Source: Bacteroidales bacterium UBA2714
GTDB lineage: Bacteria; Bacteroidota; Bacteroidia; Bacteroidales; P3
Assembly (NCBI GenBank): GCA_002354035.1
Contig: DEKU01000030.1
Location: 1-31,689 of the forward strand
Direction of reading: 5' to 3'
DNA: 31,689 bases
The notes beneath the pieces were generated by a model. It was given only the letters and a program-made list of their open reading frames with translations. It was not told the origin of the DNA and did not search any database. Below, piece after piece: positions 1-7,601 of the stretch. Positions within the stretch are counted from its first letter, which is position 1, and each line of letters begins with the position of its first letter. The translations under genes and the position numbers were made by a program.

Positions 1-80
1 ATAAATAGAGGTAAACTCTAATCGAAATTGTGGCAACCATGCCGTGCGGGGAGGTGCGCAGCCCCGGCGGCATCCAGCGA

Positions 81-167
81 TTAGTCGAAGCCGCGCTCCA
101 CGCGGGCTGCAAGCACTTCAACCATGGGAGCAAGGTACTCCTTTGAACTTTGTTTTTGTTTCATCAT
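81..167 (-). CDS. 28-residue small protein, function unknown
   Basis: This ORF starts with two consecutive ATG codons (first at 167-165) and ends at a TAA at 83-81. The peptide begins MMKQKQSSKEYLAPMVEVLA and ends VERGFD. It is very polar, with no signal peptide or membrane segment. The pattern Lys-(Glu/Lys)-Tyr-x-x-Pro-x-x-Glu-Val with a later Glu-x-Gly-Phe resembles a recurrent style of very short Bacteroidales proteins of unknown role; that resemblance is from memory and was not searched. It lies about 70 bases downstream of the terminator of the candidate ncRNA on the same strand. A TATGTTTC box (236-229), one base off the Bacteroidota -7 consensus, could supply its own promoter. It may be a chance ORF. 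Confidence 0.45.
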   Translation of the reverse strand: MMKQKQSSKEYLAPMVEVLAARVERGFD

Positions 168-235
168 GTTGTTCGATGTTTTAAAAAAACTGGCGGATAC
201 CTGCGCCGAAACCAATAAACTGTACCGAGGAAACA

Positions 236-279
236 TATAAAAAAGAAGCGCGGGTATCTCTGCTCATCGCTTACCCCGC
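236..279 (-). terminator. intrinsic terminator of the candidate ncRNA
   Basis: On the minus strand GCGGGGTA (279-272) pairs with TACCCGC (256-250), with one bulged G, across a 15-base loop. Soon after comes CTTCTTTTTT (about 249-240). The outer two bases of the hairpin (279-278) are also used by the outermost rod helix of the upstream RNA, so the two helices compete slightly. Confidence 0.6.
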
Positions 280-513
280 ATACAAGGCCTTCGCATGCCC
301 ACCTACCGAGGATAAACAATGCCGAAGCCCACGCTGACGCCTATACAATAGAACAATGTATGACGCAACCATGGACGATGGCAACTGCTTTTACCGTGCG
401 GTAGGTTAGAATTTGCGAAGTTCTGTATGCCGCAGATAAAACGTTTCGCTCAACGTCTTTTCTATTATGTCCTGTCGCCCACCCACTTACCCGTCGGGGG
501 CTCCGAATGGTCG
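240..513 (-). ncRNA. candidate structured non-coding RNA of about 270 nt, family unrecognised
   Basis: A TATCTTTG box (527-520) sets a likely start near 513, and a hairpin followed by a U-run ends the transcript near 240. In between, three perfect helices nest in order: 430-424 with 284-278 (7 bp), 420-414 with 295-289 (7 bp) and 406-399 with 308-301 (8 bp). They are separated by small internal loops, giving a long rod. Smaller hairpins can form at the 5' side (ACGTT/AACGT around 443-457) and in the apical region. I do not see the conserved cores of tmRNA, RNase P RNA or SRP RNA. A rod with a terminator recalls 6S RNA in general shape only. Open frames on both strands here (for example 515-341 minus and 428-588 plus) show no recognisable protein features. 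Confidence 0.5.
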
Positions 514-519
514 ACATTG

Positions 520-527
520 CAAAGATA
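520..527 (-). promoter_or_regulatory. Bacteroidota-type -7 box TATCTTTG upstream of candidate ncRNA
   Basis: Reading the minus strand, 527-520 is TATCTTTG, an exact match to the TAnnTTTG -7 consensus of the Bacteroidota housekeeping sigma factor. The sequence just upstream is AT-rich (a TTTTTCGAAAAAAG stretch), although a clear -33 TTTG at the standard 19-base spacing is missing. The predicted start is about seven bases downstream, near 513. Confidence 0.55.
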
Positions 528-624
528 CAACTTTTTTCGAAAAATGATAGAAAAATACTACCACATGGTGCGTGGAGGGTGGTGCTGAGGGCTGTGGGCT
601 GGTGTGGTTTGTCTGGAAAAGCGG

Positions 625-656
625 CCAAGGGCAGACCGTCGGGGGTCTGCCCTTGG
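625..656 (-). terminator. strong hairpin after the 64-aa lipoprotein gene
   Basis: Perfect 13-bp inverted repeat: 625-637 CCAAGGGCAGACC and 644-656 GGTCTGCCCTTGG around a 6-base loop. Read on the minus strand, the hairpin lies 29 bases after the stop codon of the lipoprotein gene and is followed by CCGCTTTTCC, a short U-run. It fits a rho-independent terminator. Confidence 0.75.
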
Positions 657-685
657 AATTCTGTGGGTTGGGAGAGGGGGCTGGT

Positions 686-880
686 TTAGTTGCACTTGGT
701 CTCCTGCACCATGCCGTTGATGGTCTGGCTGACGTTCAGCTTGGCGCAGTTGGTGGCTTCCATCTCCACGGTTTGCAATACGGTACCGTTCATGGTGGTT
801 ACGCAGTTGCATTTCTTTTTGCAGCTTCCCAGGCATGCTACCATGGCAATAACAGCTACGACAGTTAGAACTTTTTTCAT
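686..880 (-). CDS. small cysteine-rich lipoprotein, 64 aa
   Basis: The protein begins MKKVLTVVAVIAMVACLGSC, a type II signal peptide with lipobox LGSC, so the mature lipoprotein starts at Cys20. Only 45 residues follow. They include four more cysteines (KKCNC near the N terminus, then NC and KC near the C terminus), which could form two disulfides in the periplasm. The ATG at 880 is chosen over one at 907 because it places the basic n-region and hydrophobic core correctly. No domain is recognised. A terminator follows at 625-656. Upstream, at 1002-1033, sits an element also found before the next lipoprotein gene, suggesting shared control. The role is unknown. Confidence 0.75.
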   Translation of the reverse strand: MKKVLTVVAVIAMVACLGSCKKKCNCVTTMNGTVLQTVEMEATNCAKLNVSQTINGMVQETKCN

Positions 881-1001
881 GATAATATGAGTGTTTTTCT
901 TTCGCAATCCCCTGTCTGTTTAGTTCTCCGTCCATCACAGCGGGGACTGCATTGACTGCAACAGACGGAGATAGTCCAAAGCTTTTATGCTTTCTGTTAC
1001 G

Positions 1002-1033
1002 ATTAGAGCCAAAAAAAGTGAAAAAAGTGACAG
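1002..1033 (-). promoter_or_regulatory. shared upstream element, copy A
   Basis: On the minus strand: CTGTCACTTTTT (1033-1022), 11 bases, then GGCTCTAAT (1010-1002). The same two blocks with the same 11-base spacing occur at 1734-1703 before the next lipoprotein gene. The layout resembles a -35/-10 pair for an alternative (ECF-type) sigma factor, about 120 bases upstream of the start codon at 880. This is inference. Confidence 0.5.
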
Positions 1034-1071
1034 GCTGATAAAAAAAATTGTAAGGGCAATATGTTAGGGGT

Positions 1072-1554
1072 CTATTTTACGCGTTTGAAAGTGTAGCGAT
1101 GAATCTGTTCCCTGTGGTGATGGCTGTATTCTTCGTGTCCGTTGTTTGTGTACTGTTCGATGACAAGGGTCTTGCTGTCGAGTTCTTTGATGGCATATCT
1201 CGATATGTTATCCGCCACCCAGTTGGAGGAAACCAACAGTGAGTCGCCGCTGATACGCCATTCAAAGTCCCTGTAAGGGTCAGTATAAAGTCCTTCACGG
1301 ACCCAACGGTCACTCATGTGCCACCGTGTGGTACCGTCTTCGCGGAATTCAACCCAGTCATAACCGGCATAAGTGGTGTCCGGCAGGGTGATGGTCACCT
1401 CTTCAGACAGATTTTCATCGGTTAAGTCGTGGTTCCAATAGTAATAGGTCTTCACCTCCCATTTGCCGACAATCAGCTCGTCGTTCTTTTTGCTGCAGGC
1501 AGTCATGACGGCGAGGGCGAGAAGTACAGTGCTTAGTGTCAATAATTTCTTCAT
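1072..1554 (-). CDS. lipocalin-like lipoprotein, 160 aa
   Basis: The protein starts MKKLLTLSTVLLALAVMTAC, a lipoprotein signal with the lipidated cysteine at position 20 followed by SKKNDE. The mature part opens with LIVGKWEV, the strand-and-tryptophan signature of the Bacteroidota lipocalin-like (calycin) families. It continues with alternating beta-type segments such as WVEFREDGTTRWHM and LDSKTLVIEQY, ending in YTFKRVK. Such proteins are probably outer-membrane or periplasmic lipoproteins with a small beta-barrel; the ligand is unknown. The gene lies 238 bases downstream of rnr but behind a terminator, and carries copy B of the shared upstream element, so it is probably a separate unit controlled together with the 64-aa lipoprotein. 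Confidence 0.75.
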   Translation of the reverse strand: MKKLLTLSTVLLALAVMTACSKKNDELIVGKWEVKTYYYWNHDLTDENLSEEVTITLPDTTYAGYDWVEFREDGTTRWHMSDRWVREGLYTDPYRDFEWRISGDSLLVSSNWVADNISRYAIKELDSKTLVIEQYTNNGHEEYSHHHREQIHRYTFKRVK

Positions 1555-1702
1555 AATGTTGTTGTTTGTTTGTTACGCTGTTCCTGTTGGTTGTCTTGGT
1601 CCGCAGCCGGCAGCGGAGCAGCGTGTTCTGGCGGCTGCGGACAGTTTGCAGCGGTGCATACCGGGCACACACACGTCGGTATTCCCGCTTCAAACCATCC
1701 CT

Positions 1703-1734
1703 ATTAGAGCCACCTTTTGCCCAAAAAGTGACAG
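1703..1734 (-). promoter_or_regulatory. shared upstream element, copy B
   Basis: Minus strand: CTGTCACTTTTT (1734-1723), 11 bases, GGCTCTAAT (1711-1703), matching copy A in both blocks and spacing. It lies about 150 bases upstream of the lipocalin-like gene. The CTGTCACTTTTT block overlaps the right arm and U-run of the rnr terminator, so part of the match could reflect terminator use. The GGCTCTAAT block cannot be explained that way. Confidence 0.5.
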
Positions 1735-1769
1735 CGTGGGTCGTTTTTTTCTGCCACGACTCACGCTGT
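1722..1769 (-). terminator. rnr terminator
   Basis: Minus strand: ACAGCGTG (1769-1762) pairs with CACGCTGT (1738-1731), and after one mismatch GTCGT (1760-1756) pairs with ACGAC (1744-1740). The loop is A-rich. CACTTTTT follows directly. This is a good intrinsic terminator 24 bases after the rnr stop. The plus strand also shows a T-rich tail, so it may work in both directions. Confidence 0.75.
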
Positions 1770-1792
1770 TTTCTTTTTCGCCTGGGATTCTG

Positions 1793-4138
1793 CTATTTGC
1801 TTTTCCTTTGGCGTGAAGTTTTTTTCTCTTTTTTCTGAGAGGGTTTTTGCCGGGTGGGTTTTTGTTTGGTGCTTTTCTTTTCGGGAGCGGCCTCCTTGGG
1901 CTGGCTTTTGCGGCTGGGCCGGGCTTTGCCCGACTCCTTTCTGGACCTTGCGGGAGGAGCGACGAAATCGTTGTCGACAAGCTCAAAGTCGATGAGTTTC
2001 TTCATCATGTCGACGCCTTTCACGCGGATGGTCACGGGGTCGCCCAGTTTGTAGCATTTGCCGTGGCGCCGGCCTATCACCTGGTAGTTGTCTTCGTCCA
2101 GCATGTAGTAGTCGCCTTGCAGACTGCCGATGGGAATCATGCCCTCGCACTTGTTGCCTTCGATTTCGGCGTAGATGCCCCACTTGCTCACACCCGAGAT
2201 AAGCGCCGGGAACTCCTGCCCCAGTTTGTCGCTCAGGTATTCGGCCTGCTTGTATTTGACGCTGGTGCGCTCGGCGTCGGCGGCACGTTTTTCCATCACC
2301 GAGCAGTGCTTGCAGTATTCCTCATACTCCTCGGCGCTCACCGAAGCCCCGCGGCGCAGGTACTTGTCGAGCAGGCGGTGCACCATCAGGTCGGGGTAGC
2401 GCCTGATGGGGGAAGTGAAGTGGGTGTAGAAGGGGAATCCCAGGCCATAGTGGCCTATGTTCTCGGTGCTGTAGTATGCCTTGGCCATGGTGCGGATGGC
2501 AATGGTGTCAATCATATATTCTTCGCCGCGACCGGCTATGGACTCGAAGAGATTGTTGTAGCTGTGGGCCAGGGCCTGGCGCGACTCTACGCGGATTTTA
2601 TAGCCCAGCTTGCCCACAAACTCGACAAAGGTGTTCAGTTTCTCGGGGTTGGGTTCGTCGTGCACACGGTATACGAAAGTCTTGGCTGGGGTGGGCTTTC
2701 CCTCCTTGGTCTTGCGTTGGCGGGGCTTGCCCACATGTTCGGCCACCTGCTTGTTGGCCAAGAGCATAAATTCCTCTATCAGCCAGTTGGCCTCTTTTGA
2801 TTCCTTGATATAGACTCCGATGGGCTTGGCGTTTTCGTCCAGCTGGAATTTTACCTCCTGGCTTTCGAAGTTGATGGCGCCCTCGCGGTAGCGCTCCTCG
2901 CGCAGCAGGGTGGCCAGTTGGTGCAGTTGCAGGATGGCGTTGCCGGGTGCCTCTTCGCCTGGCTTGACGCTGTTGGTGTCAATGATTTCCTGCGCCTCTT
3001 CGTAGCTGTAGCGGCGGTCGCTGTTGATCACCGTCTTGCCCATCCATGCTTTCTTCACTTCGGCACGGTCGTTCATCTCCATCACCACGCTGAAGCAGAG
3101 TTTGTCCTCGTGGGGGCGGAGCGAGCAGACACCGTTGCACAGCTTTTCGGGCAGCATGGGTATGGTGCGGTCCACCAGATAGACGCTTGTGCCGCGCTCG
3201 TAGGCCTCGCGGTCGATGGCGGTGCCGGGTTTTACGTAGTGCGACACATCGGCGATGTGCACACCCACCTCCAGGTGTCCGTTGTCCATGGGGCGGAACG
3301 AGAGGGCGTCGTCGAAGTCCTTGGCGTCGGCGGGGTCGATGGTGAAGGTTGTGACGGCTCGGAAGTCCTTGCGGCCGTCATAGTCCTTTTCCGTAGGCTG
3401 CTGGATTTGCTCGGCCTCCTTCTCGGCGGCGGCGGGAAACTCCAGCGGGAAGTCGTATTCGGCCAATATGGACTGCATCTCCACGTTGTTGTCGCCAGGG
3501 CGGCCCAGCCGTTTGATGACACGTCCCACGGGGTTGTTCATCCGTTCGGGCCAGTCGGTCATCTCCACCAGCACCTTCTCGCCGTCCTCGGCTCCGGCCA
3601 GCTCGTTGAGGGGGATGAAGATGTCCACCACCATCGAGCGACTGTCGCTCACCATAAAGGCAAAGCGGTCCTGCAGTTGGATGATGCCCACAAAGCGTGT
3701 GCGGGCCCGTTGCAGAATCTCCACCACCTGCCCCTCGGGCTTGTGCATCTTCCGTTGCGGGAACATCAGCACCTTCACCGTGTCGCCGTGCAGGGCGTGG
3801 CGGGTGTTGTTGGGCGTGATCAGCACGTCCTCCAAGCCCTCCTCCTGGGGAATCACATAGGCCTTGCCCGTCTGCTTCATGTCGATCGTGCCGACTATGT
3901 AGTTCTGGGGCAGCAGGTCGTCGTTAATGTTCTTGGGATTAATCATGTATTTGCCACGGGCGTTCTTGTCCTCCACCAATATCTTGCTCTCAGCCAGCTC
4001 CTGCATTGTGGCCAGAACCAGCTGTCGGGTGCCTTTGTCGTGGGCCCCGATGCGCGAGGATATCTGCTTATGGTTGAAGGATTCGAAAGGATTGTTGGCA
4101 AATATTTTCAGTATCTGTTTTGCATAAATATCATTCAT
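1793..4138 (-). CDS. rnr: ribonuclease R
   Basis: This is a 781-residue RNase II/RNB-family 3'-5' exoribonuclease, which degrades structured RNA in the cytoplasm. Domains in order: an N-terminal winged-helix segment (about 1-70); cold-shock/OB domains (about 75-210); the RNB catalytic domain with metal-binding aspartates in DPADAKDFDDAL (268-279) and the FTSPIRRYPDL signature (574-584); an S1 RNA-binding domain (about 642-722); and a Lys/Arg/Ser/Pro-rich tail (728-781). A basic tail is typical of RNase R and separates it from RNase II. The length is normal. It lies 28 bases downstream of the M3 peptidase gene on the same strand, so co-transcription is likely. A terminator follows at 1722-1769. 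Confidence 0.96.
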   Translation of the reverse strand: MNDIYAKQILKIFANNPFESFNHKQISSRIGAHDKGTRQLVLATMQELAESKILVEDKNARGKYMINPKNINDDLLPQNYIVGTIDMKQTGKAYVIPQEEGLEDVLITPNNTRHALHGDTVKVLMFPQRKMHKPEGQVVEILQRARTRFVGIIQLQDRFAFMVSDSRSMVVDIFIPLNELAGAEDGEKVLVEMTDWPERMNNPVGRVIKRLGRPGDNNVEMQSILAEYDFPLEFPAAAEKEAEQIQQPTEKDYDGRKDFRAVTTFTIDPADAKDFDDALSFRPMDNGHLEVGVHIADVSHYVKPGTAIDREAYERGTSVYLVDRTIPMLPEKLCNGVCSLRPHEDKLCFSVVMEMNDRAEVKKAWMGKTVINSDRRYSYEEAQEIIDTNSVKPGEEAPGNAILQLHQLATLLREERYREGAINFESQEVKFQLDENAKPIGVYIKESKEANWLIEEFMLLANKQVAEHVGKPRQRKTKEGKPTPAKTFVYRVHDEPNPEKLNTFVEFVGKLGYKIRVESRQALAHSYNNLFESIAGRGEEYMIDTIAIRTMAKAYYSTENIGHYGLGFPFYTHFTSPIRRYPDLMVHRLLDKYLRRGASVSAEEYEEYCKHCSVMEKRAADAERTSVKYKQAEYLSDKLGQEFPALISGVSKWGIYAEIEGNKCEGMIPIGSLQGDYYMLDEDNYQVIGRRHGKCYKLGDPVTIRVKGVDMMKKLIDFELVDNDFVAPPARSRKESGKARPSRKSQPKEAAPEKKSTKQKPTRQKPSQKKEKKTSRQRKSK

Positions 4139-4166
4139 AAGTGTTTAGGTAATAAAGGATAGTTGA

Positions 4167-6287
4167 TTAGCGTTGGGGTCTCGACAGGTCGATATCCTCT
4201 ATGAAGCCACAACGAATCAGGAATGCCCCATTGTTGGGGTCGCGGCCCATAAAGTTGCGGAACAGCACCGAGGGATGCTCCGTCCCGCCTTTCGACAGTA
4301 TTTCGCGGCGGAATGCCTCGGCTGTCTGCCTGTTGAATATGCCCTCTTGCTTGAATTTGGAGAAGATGTCGGCGTCCAGCACCTCGGCCCATTTGTAGCC
4401 GTAATAGCCCGACGCGTAGCCGCCGGCAAAGATGTGCGTAAAGGCTGTGCTGGTGTTGGTACCCTCCACCGGGGGCAGCAGCTCTTTGGTGTGTTGTTGC
4501 TCATACACGTCTATGCGGCCCGGAATCTTTTCCGTCAGCGTGTGGAACGACATGTCCACCAGTCCCAGGTTCAGCTGCCGCACACACAGCCATCCGGCAA
4601 GATATTTCTCAGCAGCCTTGATTTTTTGGATGTATTCGCCCGGAATGGTGTCGCCCGTCTCGTAGTGGCGTGCAAAAGTGTTCAGGAACTGAGACTCGTA
4701 GCACCAGTTTTCCATCACCTGAGAAGGCATCTCCACAAAGTCGCGCTTCACGTTTGTGCCGCTCAGGCTGGGATAGGTGCAGTCCGTGAGCAGGCAGTGG
4801 ATGGCATGGCCGAACTCGTGCATGAAGGTCTCCAGCTCACCGAAGCTCAACAAGGCCGGTTTGCCGTCCACCGGTTTCGAGAAGTTGCACACCACCTGCA
4901 CCAGCGGTCGCACCTGTTTGCCCCCGATGTTGCTCTGTTCGCGGAAGGTGGTCTTCCAGGCCCCGCTGCGCTTGCTGGCGCGTGGATGCATGTCCAGATA
5001 CAACACACCCATAAACCGCTCGCCGTCCATCACCTCGAACACCTTCACATCGGGATGGTAGACCTCTATATCCTTCGTTTCGCGGAACGTAAGCCCATAC
5101 AGGCGGCCGTACAAATCGAAAATGCCCTGGCGCACCTTGTCCAGTTGCAGGTAGGGGCGCAGCAGCTCCTCGTCAAAGTCATAGCGCTCCTTTTTCAGCT
5201 TCTCGCTGTAGTAGGAGAAATCCCAGCGCTGCAAAGGCAGCTCAGCCCCCAGACGGGACGCAAAGACAGATACCTCGGCCAGGTCCTTCTGCGCAAAAGG
5301 CATGGCGGCATGGAACATGTCGGACAAAAACGTGGCCAACTGCACAGGGGTGTTGCACATGCGGTCGCTCAGCACGTACTCGCAGTAATTCTCATACCCC
5401 AGCAGCCGTGCTTGCTGGTAGCGCAGATAGGTCATCTCGCGTATCACCTCGTTATTGTCGTTCTTGTTGCCCCGGTTGCCGCGGCTGTTGTAGGCGCGCC
5501 ACATCTGCTCGCGCAGGCTCCGGTTGTCGGCATAGGTCATGAAAGGGCCATAGGACGGGTAGGCCAAGGTGAACACCCAACCCTCCATGTTCCGCTCGCG
5601 AGCCTCGGCCCGAGCACCGGCCACCACATTCTCCGGCAGCCCCCTCAGATCCTCGGCGTTGGTGATGTGGAGGATGTAATCGTTATTGTCGGCCAGTACA
5701 TTGCGGTTCATCTGTTGCGACAGTTCCGACAGCCGTTCGCTGTTGCGAGCAAAAGCCTTGCGGTCGGCCCCGGTCAGGTTCACACCGTTGCGCACAAAGC
5801 CCTTGTACGTGTCCTCCAGCAGGGTGCGCTCCTCGGTGGTCAGCGTCAGCCCCTCGCGACTGTCATATACCGCCTTCACCCGCTCGAAAAGCTTGGGATT
5901 CATGTTCACACTGTTCGAGAAGCGGGTCAGCTCCGGTGTCAGCTTCATCACAATGCGCTGCATCTCGGCGTCGGTGTTGCACTCGTTCAGGTTAAACAGC
6001 ACGCTGCTTATGCGGTCCAGTTGCTCGCTTGCCGTTTGCAGCGCCACAATGGTGTTCTGGAACGTTGGAGCCTCCTTCTGCTTCACAATCTGCTTGACAT
6101 TCCGTTCGGCCTCCTTGATGGCGGCGCGCACGGCCGGTATATAATGCTCATTGCGTATCTGGCTGAACGGTGGCGTCTGGTGCGGAGTGTTCCACTCCTG
6201 CAGCAGCGGGTTCGTACTCTGCCCGGCAACGGGCTCGACAGTAGCTACTATAGTCATGATAAGAAGATATTTCGCTATTTTTCTCAT
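4167..6287 (-). CDS. periplasmic M3-family metallopeptidase (Dcp/oligopeptidase A type)
   Basis: This 706-residue zinc peptidase of the thimet oligopeptidase family (M3) cleaves short peptides. The zinc site is HEFGH (490-494) within TFMHEFGHAIH, with the third ligand probably the Glu in EMPSQVMENW downstream. The start at 6287 gives MRKIAKYLLIMTIVATVEPVAGQ, a cleavable signal peptide, so the enzyme should act in the periplasm. An in-frame ATG at 6419 would add 44 unlikely residues before it. The family includes peptidyl-dipeptidase Dcp and oligopeptidase A; sequence alone does not decide which specificity applies. It is probably the first gene of an operon with rnr. A TATCTTTC sequence lies in the divergent upstream gap shared with the coiled-coil lipoprotein gene. 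Confidence 0.93.
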   Translation of the reverse strand: MRKIAKYLLIMTIVATVEPVAGQSTNPLLQEWNTPHQTPPFSQIRNEHYIPAVRAAIKEAERNVKQIVKQKEAPTFQNTIVALQTASEQLDRISSVLFNLNECNTDAEMQRIVMKLTPELTRFSNSVNMNPKLFERVKAVYDSREGLTLTTEERTLLEDTYKGFVRNGVNLTGADRKAFARNSERLSELSQQMNRNVLADNNDYILHITNAEDLRGLPENVVAGARAEARERNMEGWVFTLAYPSYGPFMTYADNRSLREQMWRAYNSRGNRGNKNDNNEVIREMTYLRYQQARLLGYENYCEYVLSDRMCNTPVQLATFLSDMFHAAMPFAQKDLAEVSVFASRLGAELPLQRWDFSYYSEKLKKERYDFDEELLRPYLQLDKVRQGIFDLYGRLYGLTFRETKDIEVYHPDVKVFEVMDGERFMGVLYLDMHPRASKRSGAWKTTFREQSNIGGKQVRPLVQVVCNFSKPVDGKPALLSFGELETFMHEFGHAIHCLLTDCTYPSLSGTNVKRDFVEMPSQVMENWCYESQFLNTFARHYETGDTIPGEYIQKIKAAEKYLAGWLCVRQLNLGLVDMSFHTLTEKIPGRIDVYEQQHTKELLPPVEGTNTSTAFTHIFAGGYASGYYGYKWAEVLDADIFSKFKQEGIFNRQTAEAFRREILSKGGTEHPSVLFRNFMGRDPNNGAFLIRCGFIEDIDLSRPQR

Positions 6288-6436
6288 TTTTTTTAGATTA
6301 ATTAAGAATCTTTCCATGTGCATTGTGCAATAAAAACAAGGCAACCCCGTTTTGAAAGATAACGTAAAGAATCGGAAATATTGTATCAACGCGAAAAAAT
6401 AATAATAGAATAAACACATCTAAACTCTAAATTGCC

Positions 6437-7315
6437 ATGAAAAAATTCGCAACGGTATTAGTATGTGCCATGGTCGCCATGGCTTTTGCGGCATGCAACA
6501 CCCACCAGGAGGAACTCGATGCCGCCATCAAAAAGAACGATTCCCTCTCCCTGATTATCCAAAACAAGGACTCGGAACTCGACTCCCTCTTCTCAACCCT
6601 CAACCAGATTGAAGAGAATCTGGCAGCCGTCAACTCCCGCTACAATGCCGTGCAGGAGCTGCGCCGCGCCAACATCGAAGGCCAGCCCAATGTCAAGAGC
6701 CAGATAAACGCCCAGATTAAAGACATCGAAAACCTCATGGCTGCCAACCGCCAGAAGATTGCCAGCTTGCAGGCCAAAATCAATACCGACACCAAAGAAG
6801 GCACCCGTCTGCAAGAGCTCGTCAGCCGTCAGGAAGAGCGCATCGCGCAGCAGGAGTCGCAAATAGCCCAGCTCCTCACCGAGCTCGAAAACAACAAAGT
6901 CCTCATCAAGAAACTTAACCAGGACGTCAGTGAACTCACCGCCTCCAACGAGCAGAAAGACCAATACATCAAACTGCAGACCGCCGAGGCCAACCGCGCC
7001 TACTACGTGGTGGGCAGCTACTCCGACCTCAACGAGGCTGGCATCGTGAGCAAAGCCGGTGGCTTCATCGGCATCGGCCGCCGCCAAGGCACCAACACCG
7101 AAATGCCCCTCGACCGCTTCACACAGATTGACCGCACCAAAGTCACCACCATCCCCATCAACATGCGCAAAGCTCTCGTGGTCTCCAAACACCCCGAAAA
7201 CAGCTATGAGCTGGTCATGGACGAGAACGACGAGAAGATGGTCTCCTACCTCCGCATCCTCAACCCCGCAAAATTCTGGGAGCAGACTCGCTTCCTGGTC
7301 ATCTCCACCAAGTAA
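6437..7315 (+). CDS. coiled-coil lipoprotein, 292 aa
   Basis: The protein begins MKKFATVLVCAMVAMAFAAC, a lipoprotein signal with the lipidated Cys at position 20. Residues about 25-180 are a long heptad-rich, Glu/Gln/Lys/Asn-rich coiled coil with few aromatic residues. A more ordered C-terminal domain follows (about 185-292), starting YYVVGSYSDLNEAGIVSKAG and ending RFLVISTK. This layout matches a set of Bacteroidota envelope lipoproteins, some annotated as Cbp1-like collagen-binding adhesins; I cannot confirm that link from sequence, and a structural envelope role is equally possible. It is divergent from the M3 peptidase gene and ends at a strong terminator, so it is probably monocistronic. 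Minus-strand ORFs across it are shadows. Confidence 0.8.
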   Translation: MKKFATVLVCAMVAMAFAACNTHQEELDAAIKKNDSLSLIIQNKDSELDSLFSTLNQIEENLAAVNSRYNAVQELRRANIEGQPNVKSQINAQIKDIENLMAANRQKIASLQAKINTDTKEGTRLQELVSRQEERIAQQESQIAQLLTELENNKVLIKKLNQDVSELTASNEQKDQYIKLQTAEANRAYYVVGSYSDLNEAGIVSKAGGFIGIGRRQGTNTEMPLDRFTQIDRTKVTTIPINMRKALVVSKHPENSYELVMDENDEKMVSYLRILNPAKFWEQTRFLVISTK

Positions 7316-7342
7316 CAACATTCTTTTCATACTTAAGTTTTG

Positions 7343-7373
7343 GTTGGCACAGCTTGCTGTGCCAACTTTTTTT
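7343..7373 (+). terminator. intrinsic terminator of the coiled-coil lipoprotein gene
   Basis: GTTGGCACAG (7343-7352) pairs perfectly with CTGTGCCAAC (7357-7366) around CTTG. Seven T residues follow (7367-7373). It lies 27 bases after the stop codon. Confidence 0.93.
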
Positions 7374-7557
7374 GTCTCCCCCTCTCGCAGGCAGCCCCAT
7401 GCCAGGCTGTCCGCGCCTGGGCTCCAGGCATGCCCTGTTCACACAATATCCTCATTGGTTGCCCTCTGGTTATTTTATTGACAATAGACAATGGAGAGGA
7501 TATCGGCTGTCCTAATTAAGTGTTATTGTGGATGGGTAGGGCGTGGTTGTGGTTGAG

Positions 7558-7594
7558 GAAGCGGAGTGCCACTGTGGCAGTGGCACTCCGCTTC
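7558..7594. repeat. perfect 17-bp hairpin between convergent genes
   Basis: GAAGCGGAGTGCCACTG (7558-7574) and its exact reverse complement (7578-7594) flank a TGG loop. It sits 7 bases past the stop of the DUF4476 gene. It probably acts as terminator or RNA-protecting hairpin for that gene, but neither side has a U-run. Confidence 0.7.
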
Positions 7595-7601
7595 GGTTAT
7601 A

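Noticed and set aside
341..588. Small proteins on either strand in the ncRNA region
   Set aside because: Open frames exist on both strands, but neither product has a recognisable domain or secretion signal. The promoter, nested helices and terminator explain the region better.
4173..6296. A 707-codon plus-strand open frame opposite the M3 peptidase gene
   Set aside because: It is a by-product of codon usage in the real gene on the other strand. Its translation is low complexity (His, Val, Leu, Ala, Gln) with no domain, while the minus strand encodes a full peptidase with HEFGH.
7441..7500. Inverted repeat ATATCCTC/GAGGATAT with internal CATTG/CAATG
   Set aside because: Arms are short and far apart, there is no nearby gene start it could serve, and it may be chance.
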